A stretch of DNA of 64,000 bases from Cryobacterium sp. MP_M3 (GCF_015752155.1 NZ_JADOVI010000002.1:186001-250000), one strand, 5' to 3'. Positions 42,420 to 50,935 are shown, counted from the stretch's first letter. Notes: generated from the letters alone by a model not told the origin. Translations and numbers: made by a program.

Positions 42420-42910
42420 CAGAGCACCCTCCCGAAGCCGGTCCGCGGCCCGTTCCGGGCATCCGTGCGGTCGTCCAGCATGATCAGGGCGAGCTCGTCG
42501 CCGATGGCCTCCGCGAGGGCCTCCTGCTCGTCGGTGAAGGAACTCCGGGAGAGCGCGTGCACGATCGCGTCCATCGGGATCAGCGGGGCGAGCAGGGCGA
42601 CGCGCTCGGCGGTGAGGAGTTCCTTCTCGTGCCGGAGGATCATGTGCCCGTACTCGTGGTTGATGAACTGCTGGCGGTGCACGGCAGACTCCGTCGGCGC
42701 GTAGTGCACCCGCTCGAAGTCTTCGCCCGCGATCTCCAGCCACAGGCCGCAGACGCCGGACGCGATCAGGTCGGCGCTGGCGGGGCGGAGGATGATCTTC
42801 TTCTTCCGAACGCCCTCCATGTGCCGGTGGAGCCTCTCGGCGGTGAGCGGACGCGGCAGGTCGAGCGCCTCGACCAGCCGGCGGGCCCGCTCTCGGCGTT
42901 CTTCGCGCAT
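42419..42910 (-). CDS. ImmA/IrrE family metallo-endopeptidase
   Basis: A 163-residue protein with zinc site NHEYGHMILRHEKE near residue 84, the ImmA/IrrE hallmark; these enzymes cut partner repressors, often XRE-type. The C-terminal half holds acidic DEQEALAEAIGDELALIM, where a third zinc ligand (Glu) may lie. ATG at 42910 with AGGGA upstream; an ATG at 42970 would lie inside an operator-like repeat. It leads the operon whose last gene is an HTH regulator, a plausible cleavage target. Confidence 0.83.
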   Translation of the reverse strand: MREERRERARRLVEALDLPRPLTAERLHRHMEGVRKKKIILRPASADLIASGVCGLWLEIAGEDFERVHYAPTESAVHRQQFINHEYGHMILRHEKELLTAERVALLAPLIPMDAIVHALSRSSFTDEQEALAEAIGDELALIMLDDRTDARNGPRTGFGRVL

Positions 42911-42961
42911 CACGCAATTCCCTACTCGGTGGATCGATGGTCCCATGGCGTGTCGCCGTGC

Positions 42962-43011
42962 GTTGGACATGTCTAATTCGTGCTACCGTTGGATTCGGTT
43001 GGACATGTCTA
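42962..43011. repeat. two GTTGGACATGTCTA direct repeats (operator candidate)
   Basis: Exact 14-bp copies at 42962-42975 and 42998-43011, 36 bases apart; each contains the palindromic core GACATGTC. They lie 50-100 bases ahead of the peptidase ATG, where a promoter would be, and suit binding of a dimeric regulator such as the HTH protein of the operon. Confidence 0.65.
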
Positions 43012-43195
43012 GGCTACCGGTTTCCGGAGGCTGCCAGGACCCTTGTCCGGCCTGCGCGTCACGTGCCGGACACAAGTTGGGGGGGCGCGTGGTCGTTTGC
43101 GTGACGCGGTGCGGTCGGGGTGGGACCGCACCGCACACCGCATCTCGCCGCCCACGGTGCATCGGGCGCCGACTCGTCGTGGACGGGAGATCCCT

Positions 43196-43219
43196 CATCT
43201 ATTTGAAGATATTATAGAT
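43196..43219 (+). promoter_or_regulatory. AT-rich operator candidate ahead of the ArsR gene
   Basis: ATCTAT (43197) and ATAGAT (43214) form an inverted repeat 11 bases apart, with TATTAT at 43210 usable as a -10. The first 11 bases, CATCTATTTGA, occur again in reverse orientation at 50926-50936 before the Hyf-like operon, so it is likely the autoregulatory site of the ArsR protein. Confidence 0.6.
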
Positions 43220-43237
43220 TAGCGATATGCTCAGACG

Positions 43238-43579
43238 GTGTCGACCACCGGACTGCCCATGGCCTTGCTCAAGGCCGAACTGTTCAAGTCGCTCGGGCAT
43301 CCCCTGCGCGTGCAGGTGCTCGAGCAGCTCGCCGGCGGCGAACGCTCCGTCGGCAGCCTGGCCGAGGCGCTCGGCTCGGAGCTCTCGAACCTCTCCCAGC
43401 AGCTCGGCGTGCTCCGCCGGGCCGGGGTCGTCGTCACCCGGCGCGAGGGCAACACGATCTACTACGGGCTGCGCGACCCGATGGTGGCCGAACTGCTCTC
43501 CGTCGCCAAGCGGATGCTGGTGGCCACCCTCGAGGATTCCAACGCCCTCCTCCGCACGATCGAACAGGACGTGTCCTGA
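43238..43579 (+). CDS. ArsR/SmtB family regulator, Rv0081-like
   Basis: A 113-residue winged-helix protein: LLKAELFKSLGHPLRVQVLE, SVGSLAEALGSELSNLSQQL, GVLRRAGVVVTRREGNTIYY. It contains no cysteine at all, so the usual metal-thiolate sensing site is missing. The sequence closely recalls Rv0081 of M. tuberculosis, which regulates the Rv0082-Rv0087 genes; here it sits convergent with the homologous operon, ending six bases from it. GTG start at 43238; an ATG at 43259 is possible. Confidence 0.85.
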   Translation: MSTTGLPMALLKAELFKSLGHPLRVQVLEQLAGGERSVGSLAEALGSELSNLSQQLGVLRRAGVVVTRREGNTIYYGLRDPMVAELLSVAKRMLVATLEDSNALLRTIEQDVS

Positions 43580-43585
43580 CCGTCG

Positions 43586-45130
43586 TTACAGGTCGTTCCC
43601 CGCGTAGGACTGGTTGAAGCTCTTGTTCACCAGGGGGAAGTCGGGCACGATCGTCTCGGCCAATGCCACCGGCAGGGCCGGCCAGTTGAAGTACGACGGG
43701 TCGACGATCTTCACCCGGGTCAGTCGGCCGTCTTCGCCCAGTTCGACCCGGTGGCAGATCGTGCCGCGCCAGCCTTCGACCAGGGAAACGCCGGTGCCGG
43801 AGCCGACTGGGGCGACCGTGCGGCCGCTGCCCAGCCGGCCGTCCAGGCGGCGGATGAGGTCGGTCGCCACGGCGATCGACACCGCCAGTTCCCCCGCGCG
43901 CACCCGGTAGCGCCCGAGCACGTCGCCGCCGGTGTCCGTGACGACGTGGAACGCCTCGCCGAGGTCGACGAACGGGTGGTCGCGGCGGGCATCCGCGTCG
44001 ATGCCGGACGCCCTGGCCACGTAGCCGAGGGTGCCCATCGCTTCGGCCTGGCCGGTCGAGAGCGGGGCGGTGCCGGTGAACCGGTCCCGCACGATGGCAT
44101 GGCCGAGGGTGATCGCGATGATCTCCTGCATGTCCGCCTGCACCTGGGCGAGCACCGCCGGGTCGGGCAGGGCGCGCACGGCTGCGCCGCCGATGGTCAG
44201 GCCGCCGCGGAGGAAGCGGTGCCCGGTGACCGCCTGGTTCTGGCGGAGCAGGGTCTCCCGCAGCCGCTGGGTGTGCGAGTGCACGATGCCGAAGCCGACG
44301 TCGTTGGCGAGGGAGCCGAGGTCGGAGACGTGGTTGTAGATGCGCTCGAGCTCGAGCAGGAGTGCGCGCAGCATCCGGTCCTCCTCGGACACCTCGATCC
44401 CGGCGGCGGCCTCGACGGCCATCAGCCAGGCGACGGTGTGGCCGGCCACGGTGTCGCCGGTGACCTGCTCGGCCAGTTCGACCGCATCCTCGGGCCGGCG
44501 GGCCTCGAAGAGCCGCTCGACACCGCGGTGCATGTACCACTGGCGGGCCTCCATCCGCACGATGGTCTCGCCGACGACGGAGAACCGGAAATGGCCGGGG
44601 TCGATGATGCCCGCGTGGATCGGGCCGACCGCGATCTCGTAGACGCCGGGGCCCTCGACCTCGACGAACGGGAAAGACTCGGTGTCGGGCAGGAACTCGG
44701 GGGTGACCCTGGCGCCGCGGCGCATCGGGTACCAGCCGCGCGGCCAGTGGCCGTGGCGCACCAGGCGGAACGGCTGCGGGTGGTCGGCCGGCCGCACCCC
44801 GAACAGGTCGCGCATTCCGCGTTCGAAATTGCCGGCCGGGTAGGAGAGATCGGCCAGGCTCGGCACCCAGGCATCGTCGTAGGGGACCGGCACGACAAGG
44901 TCGATCTGGCGTCGCGGATACACCGCCGCGAAGGAGTAGACCACCCGCAGCGCGTCGCCGTCGTCGTGACAGGTGATGATCGCGAGCCGGTTGCCGTCGG
45001 CGAGCACGGCGGCGGCTTGTTCGCGCAGGTCGTCGCGGGTGAGCCGGCGCACATCGGGGGCGCCGGCGGCCGCCGGGCCCGCGCTCGGTGCGTTCGGGCC
45101 CGCGGTCGGTGTCAGGTCGGGTGTCGTCAC
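43586..45130 (-). CDS. Hyf/Hyc-like large subunit (NuoCD-like), lacking [NiFe] ligands
   Basis: A 514-residue fusion: NuoC/30-kDa-like part (about 30-150, with YPAGNFERGMRDLFGV) and a 49-kDa/HycE-like part (165-514, with MHRGVERLFEARRPEDAVEL, YNHVSDLGSLANDVGF). Only two cysteines occur in the whole protein (ITCHDD, TICHRV). The positions of both CxxC nickel motifs read EQVTGDTVAGH and KSFNQSYAGNDL, so no [NiFe] centre can form. Known homologues such as Rv0087 are called hycE. Last gene of the six-gene operon; GTG start overlaps the previous stop. Confidence 0.9.
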   Translation of the reverse strand: MTTPDLTPTAGPNAPSAGPAAAGAPDVRRLTRDDLREQAAAVLADGNRLAIITCHDDGDALRVVYSFAAVYPRRQIDLVVPVPYDDAWVPSLADLSYPAGNFERGMRDLFGVRPADHPQPFRLVRHGHWPRGWYPMRRGARVTPEFLPDTESFPFVEVEGPGVYEIAVGPIHAGIIDPGHFRFSVVGETIVRMEARQWYMHRGVERLFEARRPEDAVELAEQVTGDTVAGHTVAWLMAVEAAAGIEVSEEDRMLRALLLELERIYNHVSDLGSLANDVGFGIVHSHTQRLRETLLRQNQAVTGHRFLRGGLTIGGAAVRALPDPAVLAQVQADMQEIIAITLGHAIVRDRFTGTAPLSTGQAEAMGTLGYVARASGIDADARRDHPFVDLGEAFHVVTDTGGDVLGRYRVRAGELAVSIAVATDLIRRLDGRLGSGRTVAPVGSGTGVSLVEGWRGTICHRVELGEDGRLTRVKIVDPSYFNWPALPVALAETIVPDFPLVNKSFNQSYAGNDL

Positions 45131-46641
45131 TGGGCTCCTCCCAGAACCGCGGCCGCGCGCGCCAGGAGCGTGCCCACCGGCTCGGCGATGAAGGCCACCA
45201 CGGCGGTGGTGGCCAGGGCGAGGATGAGCGGCAGGCGCGGTCCGTGCGCCGACCGGTCCGGCGTCGCGCGGACGGGGACGGCGACGGTGCCGGCCGGGTC
45301 GGTTCCGGGAAGGGCGGCCCCCGCCGGGTCGGTGCCGGGAGCGGCAGCCGGGGCGCCGATGGTCATCGCGACGGTCAGCCGGGTGAGGGCGGCGAAGATG
45401 ACGAGCAGCAGCACGAGCGCGATGCCGACGACGACGCCCATCCCGGTGCCGAAGCCGGCGACGATGATGCCGACCTCGGAGAAGAAGATGCTGAACGGGG
45501 GGAACCCGACCAGGGCCGCCATGGCGATCAGCCACGGAACGGCCAGGCCGGGGCGGCGCACGAGAAGCGCCCGCACGTCGTCGATCCGGGGGGTTCCCTC
45601 CACCTCGAGGATGCGGCCGGAGAGCACGAACAGCGTCGCCTTGGTCAGGCCGTGGCCGAGCATGTAGAGCAGCACGGCCGGCAGGGCGGCCGGGCCGATC
45701 GCGGCGCCCACGGCCATCATCCCCATGTGCTCGATGCTGGAGTAGGCCAGCATCCGTTTGAAGTCGCGCTGGCGGATCAGGAGGGCGGCGGCCACGAACA
45801 GGGAGAGCAGGCCGCCGACGCTGAGCATCACCCGGAGGAAGTCCGGCCCGATCACCGCGTCGGTGATGGTCTGGATGCGCAGGATGGCATAGAGGGCCAC
45901 CGCGAGCAGCACGCCGCTCATCAGGCCCGACACCGGCGCCGGGGCCTGGCTGTGCGCGTCGGGCAGCCAGCTGTGCATAGGGGCCAGTCCCGCCTTCGTG
46001 GCGAAACCGAGCACGGCCAGCGCGCCACCCGCACGGATCAGCGCCGGGTCGAGCGGCAGGTCGGTGCGGCTGAGCACCAGCCAGGACAGGGTCGGCTCAC
46101 CGGTGCCGCGCGAGGCGGCGTAGATGAGCACGATCCCGAGCAGGGCGATGGCGACGCCCACCGAGCCGAGGATGACGTACTTCCAGGCTGCCTCCAGCGA
46201 CGACCGGGTGCGGTGGTGACCGACGAGGAAGGCCGTGGTGATCGTGGTGGCCTCGACCGCCGCCCACATCAGCCCGATGTTGTCGGCCAGGACGGCGAGG
46301 GACATCGCGGCCAGGAACACCGAGATCAAGGCGTCGTACGAGCCGGCGAACCGGCCGGGCGCCTTCTCGGTGTGGCCCAGCCCGCCCCAGGTCGACACGA
46401 GGCCGACCGCCCCGACGACGGTGAGCATGTACGCGGAGAGAGCGTCCGCGCGGAGAAGGCCGCCACCGAGGGTGGGAACCTGCCCGCCGAGCACGGCGGC
46501 GACCAGCAGCAGGCCGGAGAGCAGCACGGCAGCGCTGGAGGCGATCGGGCCGAGGCGGCCGAGCGGCCGGGCGCCGCCGGTGAGGCTGAGCACGGCCAGC
46601 ACGACCGGTACGGCCAGGGGGGTCCACAGGGCGAAATTCAT
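45127..46641 (-). CDS. HyfF-like proton-translocating membrane subunit
   Basis: A 504-residue NuoN/NuoM-like antiporter subunit with about 13-14 hydrophobic segments. KAGLAPMHSWLPDAHSQAPA and MLAYSSIEHMGMMAVG are diagnostic, with the key Lys/Glu (MWAAVEATTI, ATKAG) in place. A Pro/Ala-rich loop with GTDPAG repeated twice interrupts the last segments. It should move protons as part of the complex. Its ATG overlaps the stop of the HyfE-like gene by one base (TGATG). Confidence 0.92.
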   Translation of the reverse strand: MNFALWTPLAVPVVLAVLSLTGGARPLGRLGPIASSAAVLLSGLLLVAAVLGGQVPTLGGGLLRADALSAYMLTVVGAVGLVSTWGGLGHTEKAPGRFAGSYDALISVFLAAMSLAVLADNIGLMWAAVEATTITTAFLVGHHRTRSSLEAAWKYVILGSVGVAIALLGIVLIYAASRGTGEPTLSWLVLSRTDLPLDPALIRAGGALAVLGFATKAGLAPMHSWLPDAHSQAPAPVSGLMSGVLLAVALYAILRIQTITDAVIGPDFLRVMLSVGGLLSLFVAAALLIRQRDFKRMLAYSSIEHMGMMAVGAAIGPAALPAVLLYMLGHGLTKATLFVLSGRILEVEGTPRIDDVRALLVRRPGLAVPWLIAMAALVGFPPFSIFFSEVGIIVAGFGTGMGVVVGIALVLLLVIFAALTRLTVAMTIGAPAAAPGTDPAGAALPGTDPAGTVAVPVRATPDRSAHGPRLPLILALATTAVVAFIAEPVGTLLARAAAVLGGAQ

Positions 46642-47297
46642 CAGTCGTGCAACTTTCTGAGCTGATCAATGTCTGTGTTGCCGAACTTGTTGCGCATCCG
46701 GCCGGCGAAGACGTAGAGGATCACGACGACCAGCAGCACGTCCAGGGAGATCCCGAGCTCGAGGAACAGGGGAACCCCGCCGGAGGTGAGGAACGCGACC
46801 GTGGCGATGCCGTTGTCGAGCACGAGGAAGCCGATCAGCTGCGACCCGGCCTGCCGCCGGGTGACCAGCAGCAGGAACCCGATCAGCACCATCGCCAGCC
46901 CGATCGGGGCGGCGTGGGCCGAGATGCTGGTGTCGCCGCTGAGCAGCCGGCTGGCGACGACGTAGCTGAGGATGGTCAGCAGCGCCACGGTGAGCAGGCC
47001 GGCCGTCGGGTTCAGCCGCGGCGCCTCATCCGTGCGGGTGGTGGCGCGGGTCTCGTGGGCGAGCACCCAGGGCAGGGCCATCCCCTTGACCAGCAGCACG
47101 AGGACGGAGACGATGATGACCTCCGCCTCTCCCTCCTCGAGGCCGATCACGGCGACCAGGGCGGCCAGGGCGAAGCCCTGCACGCTGAGCAGCCGGATCG
47201 AGGCGAGCAGGGAATGCCGCCAGACCATCAGGGCGCTGGTCAGCAGCAGCGCTCCGGTGCAGAGGCCGATCAGCTGGGGGAAGACGGTGTCGAACAC
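46641..47297 (-). CDS. HyfE-like membrane subunit
   Basis: A 218-residue protein with about six to seven hydrophobic segments; LVVILYVFAGRMRNKFGNTD near the end and LIGFLVLDNGIATVAF fit HyfE (HycP in M. tuberculosis), a NuoK-like subunit. The start is a GTG at 47297 with AGGAG five bases upstream; there is an 8-base gap after the preceding NuoH-like gene. Role: membrane arm of the complex. Confidence 0.87.
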   Translation of the reverse strand: MFDTVFPQLIGLCTGALLLTSALMVWRHSLLASIRLLSVQGFALAALVAVIGLEEGEAEVIIVSVLVLLVKGMALPWVLAHETRATTRTDEAPRLNPTAGLLTVALLTILSYVVASRLLSGDTSISAHAAPIGLAMVLIGFLLLVTRRQAGSQLIGFLVLDNGIATVAFLTSGGVPLFLELGISLDVLLVVVILYVFAGRMRNKFGNTDIDQLRKLHD

Positions 47298-47305
47298 GGA
47301 TGCTC

Positions 47306-48250
47306 CTAAGCGACCAGGTAGGAGGCGGTCACGGCGAGCAGGGCGAGGGCGAACGACCCCGCCAGCAACTCGGGCACCCGGAACAGGCGCACCTTGGCGA
47401 GGAAGACCTCGCCCACGCTGAGGGCGACGCCGAGCAGGAGGATCTTCGCGGTGACGGCGCCCAGTCCGACCAGCACGCCGGGCAGGGAGAAGTCGGTCAG
47501 CACGCCCCACGGCAGGATCAGGTTGCTGAGCAGGCCGAGCAGGGCGGCGAGCTTGAGCCAGGAGCCCAGTTCCAGCCAGGCCAGGTCGCGCCCGGAGGCC
47601 TCCAGCACCATGGCCTCGTGCAGCATCGTCAGTTCGAGGTGGGTGGAGGGATTGTCGATGGGGAGGCGGCTGGTCTCGGCCATGATGGCGATGGCCAGGG
47701 CGACCATGGCCAGCAGGCTGACCGGCGAGATGATCACGGCCGGGTTCTGCAGCCGGGTCTCCACGATCAGGGAGAGCGTGGAGGTGCCGGCCGGGATCGA
47801 CAACGCGTAGACCGCGAGGAGCAGGGTCGGTTCGACCAGGGCGGCCACGGTCATGTGCCGGCTGGAGCCCATGCCGCCGAAAGCGGTTCCCGCGTCCAGG
47901 CCGACCAGGGCCAGGGCCACCACGCCGATCAGCATCATCGAGACGATGACGAACAGGTCGCTCGGCACCAGGGGCAGCGGGAGCGTGCCGACCAGCGGCA
48001 GCAGCACGCAGAGCAGCAGGCTGCTGGCGAGGAGGGTGACCGGGCCGGCCGCGAGCATCCAGCTGCTGTCGGCCGCGCGCACCGGGTCCTTGGCCACGAG
48101 CTTGCGGACGTCGCGCCACGGCTGCCAGATGCCGGAGCCCGCGCGGCCCTCGAGCCGCGCCCGCACCTGGCGCATCACGCCGATCAGCAGGGGGGAGAGG
48201 AACACGAAGAGCACCAGCTGCAGCAGGGCGATCGCGATCGCCGGGATCAC
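47306..48250 (-). CDS. HycD/HyfC-like (NuoH-type) membrane subunit
   Basis: A 314-residue membrane protein with about eight segments, the NuoH/HycD quinone-site or anchoring subunit. GRAGSGIWQPWRDVRKLVAK and AETSRLPIDNPSTHLELTM are highly conserved in HycD. It connects the soluble arm to the antiporter subunits. GTG start at 48250 overlapping the HyfB-like stop by four bases (GTGA). Confidence 0.92.
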   Translation of the reverse strand: MIPAIAIALLQLVLFVFLSPLLIGVMRQVRARLEGRAGSGIWQPWRDVRKLVAKDPVRAADSSWMLAAGPVTLLASSLLLCVLLPLVGTLPLPLVPSDLFVIVSMMLIGVVALALVGLDAGTAFGGMGSSRHMTVAALVEPTLLLAVYALSIPAGTSTLSLIVETRLQNPAVIISPVSLLAMVALAIAIMAETSRLPIDNPSTHLELTMLHEAMVLEASGRDLAWLELGSWLKLAALLGLLSNLILPWGVLTDFSLPGVLVGLGAVTAKILLLGVALSVGEVFLAKVRLFRVPELLAGSFALALLAVTASYLVA

Positions 48251-50268
48251 AGGGACACCACGATCAGCACGACGAGCAGGGCGACGAAGGAATAGGACAG
48301 GTAGCGGTGGATGCTGCCGTTCTGCGCTCGGCGGGCCAGGACGCCGAAACGCTGGGCGAGGCCGAGCACCGGGCGGTAGAACCGGGTTTCGATCACGTCG
48401 GAGACGGTCTGTTCGACGTGGACGCGTTCGACCAGGTAACGGGACTCGCCGACGTGGGTGACCTCCACGTCGCGGGTGGGCCGGAGCACGTCGTCGAAGA
48501 CGCGCACCAGGGGCTCGGCGTAGGAGGTGGCGGTGTACTGCATCCGCGGCCGCAGCCTGGAGCCGCCGCCCGCCCACGGGAGGGGAGACACCCGGGTGGG
48601 ATGCCGCCGGGCCGAGATGAGGATGGCCGCCAGCACCGGCAGGAGCACGAGCGCGGCGAGGGCGACGAAGGTGGTGGGGTCCAGGACCACGTCGATCCCG
48701 CGGGCGTCGACGCCCGCCAGCCCGATCGTGCGCACATCGGGGGTGAACGCCGGGCCGACGGCGGAGGCGAGGGCCACGGTGAGCGGTCCGGGCAGCAGGC
48801 CGAGGCCGATCACGAGGAGGGCGCCGATGATGAGGGGGATGCGCATGATCAGGGGGACCTCGCGGGCCGCCGTCGCCTGCGCGGAGCGGGGGCGGGCCAG
48901 GAACGCGATGCCGTACGCCTTGACGAAGGTGAGCAGGGCGAGACCCGCGGTGAGGGCGATCACGGCCACGGCCAGCGGCATGGCCACGGACGAGGTGACG
49001 GAGACGACCTCCCCGCCGACCCGGGAGCCGTGCACGAGGGCCTGGAGCAGCATCCACTCGGCCACGAATCCGCTCGTCACCGGCAGGGCGGCGGCGCCGA
49101 GAGCGGCCGCACCGAACGCGCCGGCGGTCCAGGGCATGCGGCTGCCGAGCCCGCCGAGCCGGTCGAGGTTCATCTCCCGGGTGGAGCGGGCCACGGCGCC
49201 GGCGCCGAGGAACAGGGTGGCCTTGAATGCGGCGTGGCTGACCATGAGCAGCAGCGCCGCGAGGAGGGCGGCGTCGGCGGCACCGGTGGCGTGGTCGCCG
49301 CGCAGGAGCACGGAGGCACCCAGGCCGAGGAAGACAAGCCCCATGTTCTCGGTCGTGGAGTAGGCCAGCAGCACCTTGAGGTTGCTCGCCACCGAGGCCT
49401 GCAGGATCCCGTAGAGGGCGGAGACGGCGCCGAGCGCCATGATCAGCACCCCCCACCAGGCCGGGCCGTTCGGCAGCAGGCGCACGCAGACCAGGAGCGC
49501 CCCGTAGACGCCGATGTTCACCATGGCGCCGCTCATCGCGGCGGCGACGTGGCCGGGAGCCTCCGGCAGCACCCGGGGCACCCAGACGTGCAGGGGCACG
49601 AGCTCGGCCTTGCCTCCGAAACCGAGCAGGAGGAGCACGAAGGCGAGGCTCGCCTGCCAGGACGACGGGTCCAGGGTCGCGAGCGCGGCGAATCCCGTCC
49701 CGCCGGTGGCGCCGGCCAGCACGGCGAAGCCGGCCAGCACGAAGAAGAAGCTCAGCTGGCTCATCGCGGAGTACCAGACCAGGGCGGATGCGACCGTGCC
49801 GCGGGTCGCGTGGTGGGCCAGCAGCAGCGCCGTCGACCCCAGTGTCATGATCTCCCAGAACAGCAGGAAGGACACCACGTCGGTGGCGGCGGGCACGAGC
49901 TGCATCCCGAACAGGAACACGGCCATCGAGGCCCAGGCGGTGCGGGAGGCGGAGGCGACCCGGGCCGAGCCGATCCCGAACAGCGACGCCAGCACGCCGA
50001 CCACCGACACGACCACCATGACGAGGCCGCCGAGCCGGTCGGGGGAGAGCACGAGAGGGTCCATCGGCAGGGTGGTGGGAATGGTGAGCGCCCCGCGGCC
50101 GCCGCTGAGGGCGATGGCGCCGGTGACGACGCCGGCGGCGGCGAGCAGCGCGCAGAGGATGCCGCTCACCCGCGAGCGCCACCGGGCGGACGGCACCAGC
50201 AGGGCGGACGCGACCGCGGCGGCGAGGAGAGCGACCTGGCCGAGCATCCCGGCCTCGACGGGCGTCAT
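48247..50268 (-). CDS. HyfB-like (NuoL/M-type) proton-translocating subunit
   Basis: A 673-residue antiporter-like subunit with about 16 hydrophobic segments. LLFWEIMTLGSTALLLAHHA carries the conserved Glu, GGKAELVPLHVWVPRVLPEA the conserved Lys and loop, LLAYSTTENMGLVFLG follows. The long C-terminus (LEPTTF, RYLSYSFVALLVVL) matches HyfB/HycC. The ATG at 50268 overlaps the small-subunit stop (ATGA). Same family as Rv0083. Confidence 0.92.
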   Translation of the reverse strand: MTPVEAGMLGQVALLAAAVASALLVPSARWRSRVSGILCALLAAAGVVTGAIALSGGRGALTIPTTLPMDPLVLSPDRLGGLVMVVVSVVGVLASLFGIGSARVASASRTAWASMAVFLFGMQLVPAATDVVSFLLFWEIMTLGSTALLLAHHATRGTVASALVWYSAMSQLSFFFVLAGFAVLAGATGGTGFAALATLDPSSWQASLAFVLLLLGFGGKAELVPLHVWVPRVLPEAPGHVAAAMSGAMVNIGVYGALLVCVRLLPNGPAWWGVLIMALGAVSALYGILQASVASNLKVLLAYSTTENMGLVFLGLGASVLLRGDHATGAADAALLAALLLMVSHAAFKATLFLGAGAVARSTREMNLDRLGGLGSRMPWTAGAFGAAALGAAALPVTSGFVAEWMLLQALVHGSRVGGEVVSVTSSVAMPLAVAVIALTAGLALLTFVKAYGIAFLARPRSAQATAAREVPLIMRIPLIIGALLVIGLGLLPGPLTVALASAVGPAFTPDVRTIGLAGVDARGIDVVLDPTTFVALAALVLLPVLAAILISARRHPTRVSPLPWAGGGSRLRPRMQYTATSYAEPLVRVFDDVLRPTRDVEVTHVGESRYLVERVHVEQTVSDVIETRFYRPVLGLAQRFGVLARRAQNGSIHRYLSYSFVALLVVLIVVSL

Positions 50269-50750
50269 CGGCCGGTCATCCGGCGCAGGGCCTCGACGAT
50301 GAGGGCGGGGGCGGGCGGGTTGCCCGGCACGGAGAGGTCGACGTCGACGAAGTCCGACACGGGGCCGGCGATCCCGTACCCCTCCGCGAAGACGCCGCCG
50401 GTGATGGCGCAATCGCCCACGGCAATCACGAAGCGCGGGGTGGGCGTGGCGTCGACCGTGCGCCGCAGCGGTTCGATCATGTTGCGGGTCACGGCACCGG
50501 TGATCAGGAGCACGTCGGCATGCCGCGGCGAGGCCACGAGACGGATGCCGTACCGCTCGACGTCGTAGACCGGGCCGAAGGCGCTCGCGACCTCCTGGGC
50601 GCAGTCGTTGCACCCGCCGGCGTTGATGAACCGCACCTGCACGCTGCCGCCGAAGACCTCGGCACCGGCGAACAGCGCCGGGGCGGGCGGGGCCGGTTCG
50701 GCGATGCGCCCGCTCTGCCGGATGAGGGCGGCGAGCCGCGTGACACTCAC
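50265..50750 (-). CDS. HyfI/NuoB-like small subunit with one missing cluster ligand
   Basis: A 161-residue NuoB/HycG-like protein. VRFINAGGCNDCAQEV and FVIAVGDCAITGG give three cysteines of the proximal [4Fe-4S] site; the fourth, normally in PGCPP, is Asn here (SVPGNPPAP). First gene of the Hyf-like operon, with a GTG start and a leader of about 150 bases from the predicted promoter. The cluster may be ligated by Asn, by a partner, or be absent. Confidence 0.87.
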   Translation of the reverse strand: MSVTRLAALIRQSGRIAEPAPPAPALFAGAEVFGGSVQVRFINAGGCNDCAQEVASAFGPVYDVERYGIRLVASPRHADVLLITGAVTRNMIEPLRRTVDATPTPRFVIAVGDCAITGGVFAEGYGIAGPVSDFVDVDLSVPGNPPAPALIVEALRRMTGR

Positions 50751-50900
50751 CTCAGGCCTCGGTGATCGTGCGGATGCTGGCGGTCATCGCGTTCTCGGTT
50801 CTCGCTGCGGGCGGTCCGTTCGGCGCCGGCCCTGACTCGACAGTAGCAGCGCGGACCCGGCGGGCATCAGGTCGAATTGCGCGCTAAACATCATTACTTC

Positions 50901-50935
50901 TTTATATACCTATATGATGGATTTATCAAATAGAT
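50901..50935 (-). promoter_or_regulatory. promoter and operator of the Hyf-like operon
   Basis: On the minus strand TTGATA (50924-50929) and TATAAA (50901-50906) are spaced 17 bases, close to the sigma-70-type consensus and rare in such GC-rich DNA. Overlapping it is an inverted repeat, ACCTATATGAT (50908-50918) and ATCAAATAGAT (50925-50935), six bases apart with two mismatches. The right arm matches the site before the ArsR gene over 11 bases. Confidence 0.7.

Larger units (their letters stand above)
42911..43237. promoter_or_regulatory. 327-base divergent control region of the peptidase operon and ArsR gene
   Basis: No gene is seen here. The region holds two 14-bp direct repeats GTTGGACATGTCTA at 42962 and 42998, an inverted repeat TTGTCCGGC...GCCGGACACAA at 43043-43075, and an AT-rich palindrome at 43197-43219. 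It must contain promoters for both the leftward peptidase operon and the rightward ArsR gene. Confidence 0.6.

Noticed and set aside
40939..42910. Simple toxin-antitoxin module
   Set aside because: The HTH gene is not followed by a small toxin; a large polytopic membrane protein and a peptidase make a sensor or relay more likely.
43586..50750. Calling the cluster hydrogenase-4 or formate hydrogenlyase
   Set aside because: The nickel ligands are absent in the large subunit and no formate dehydrogenase or maturation genes are present.
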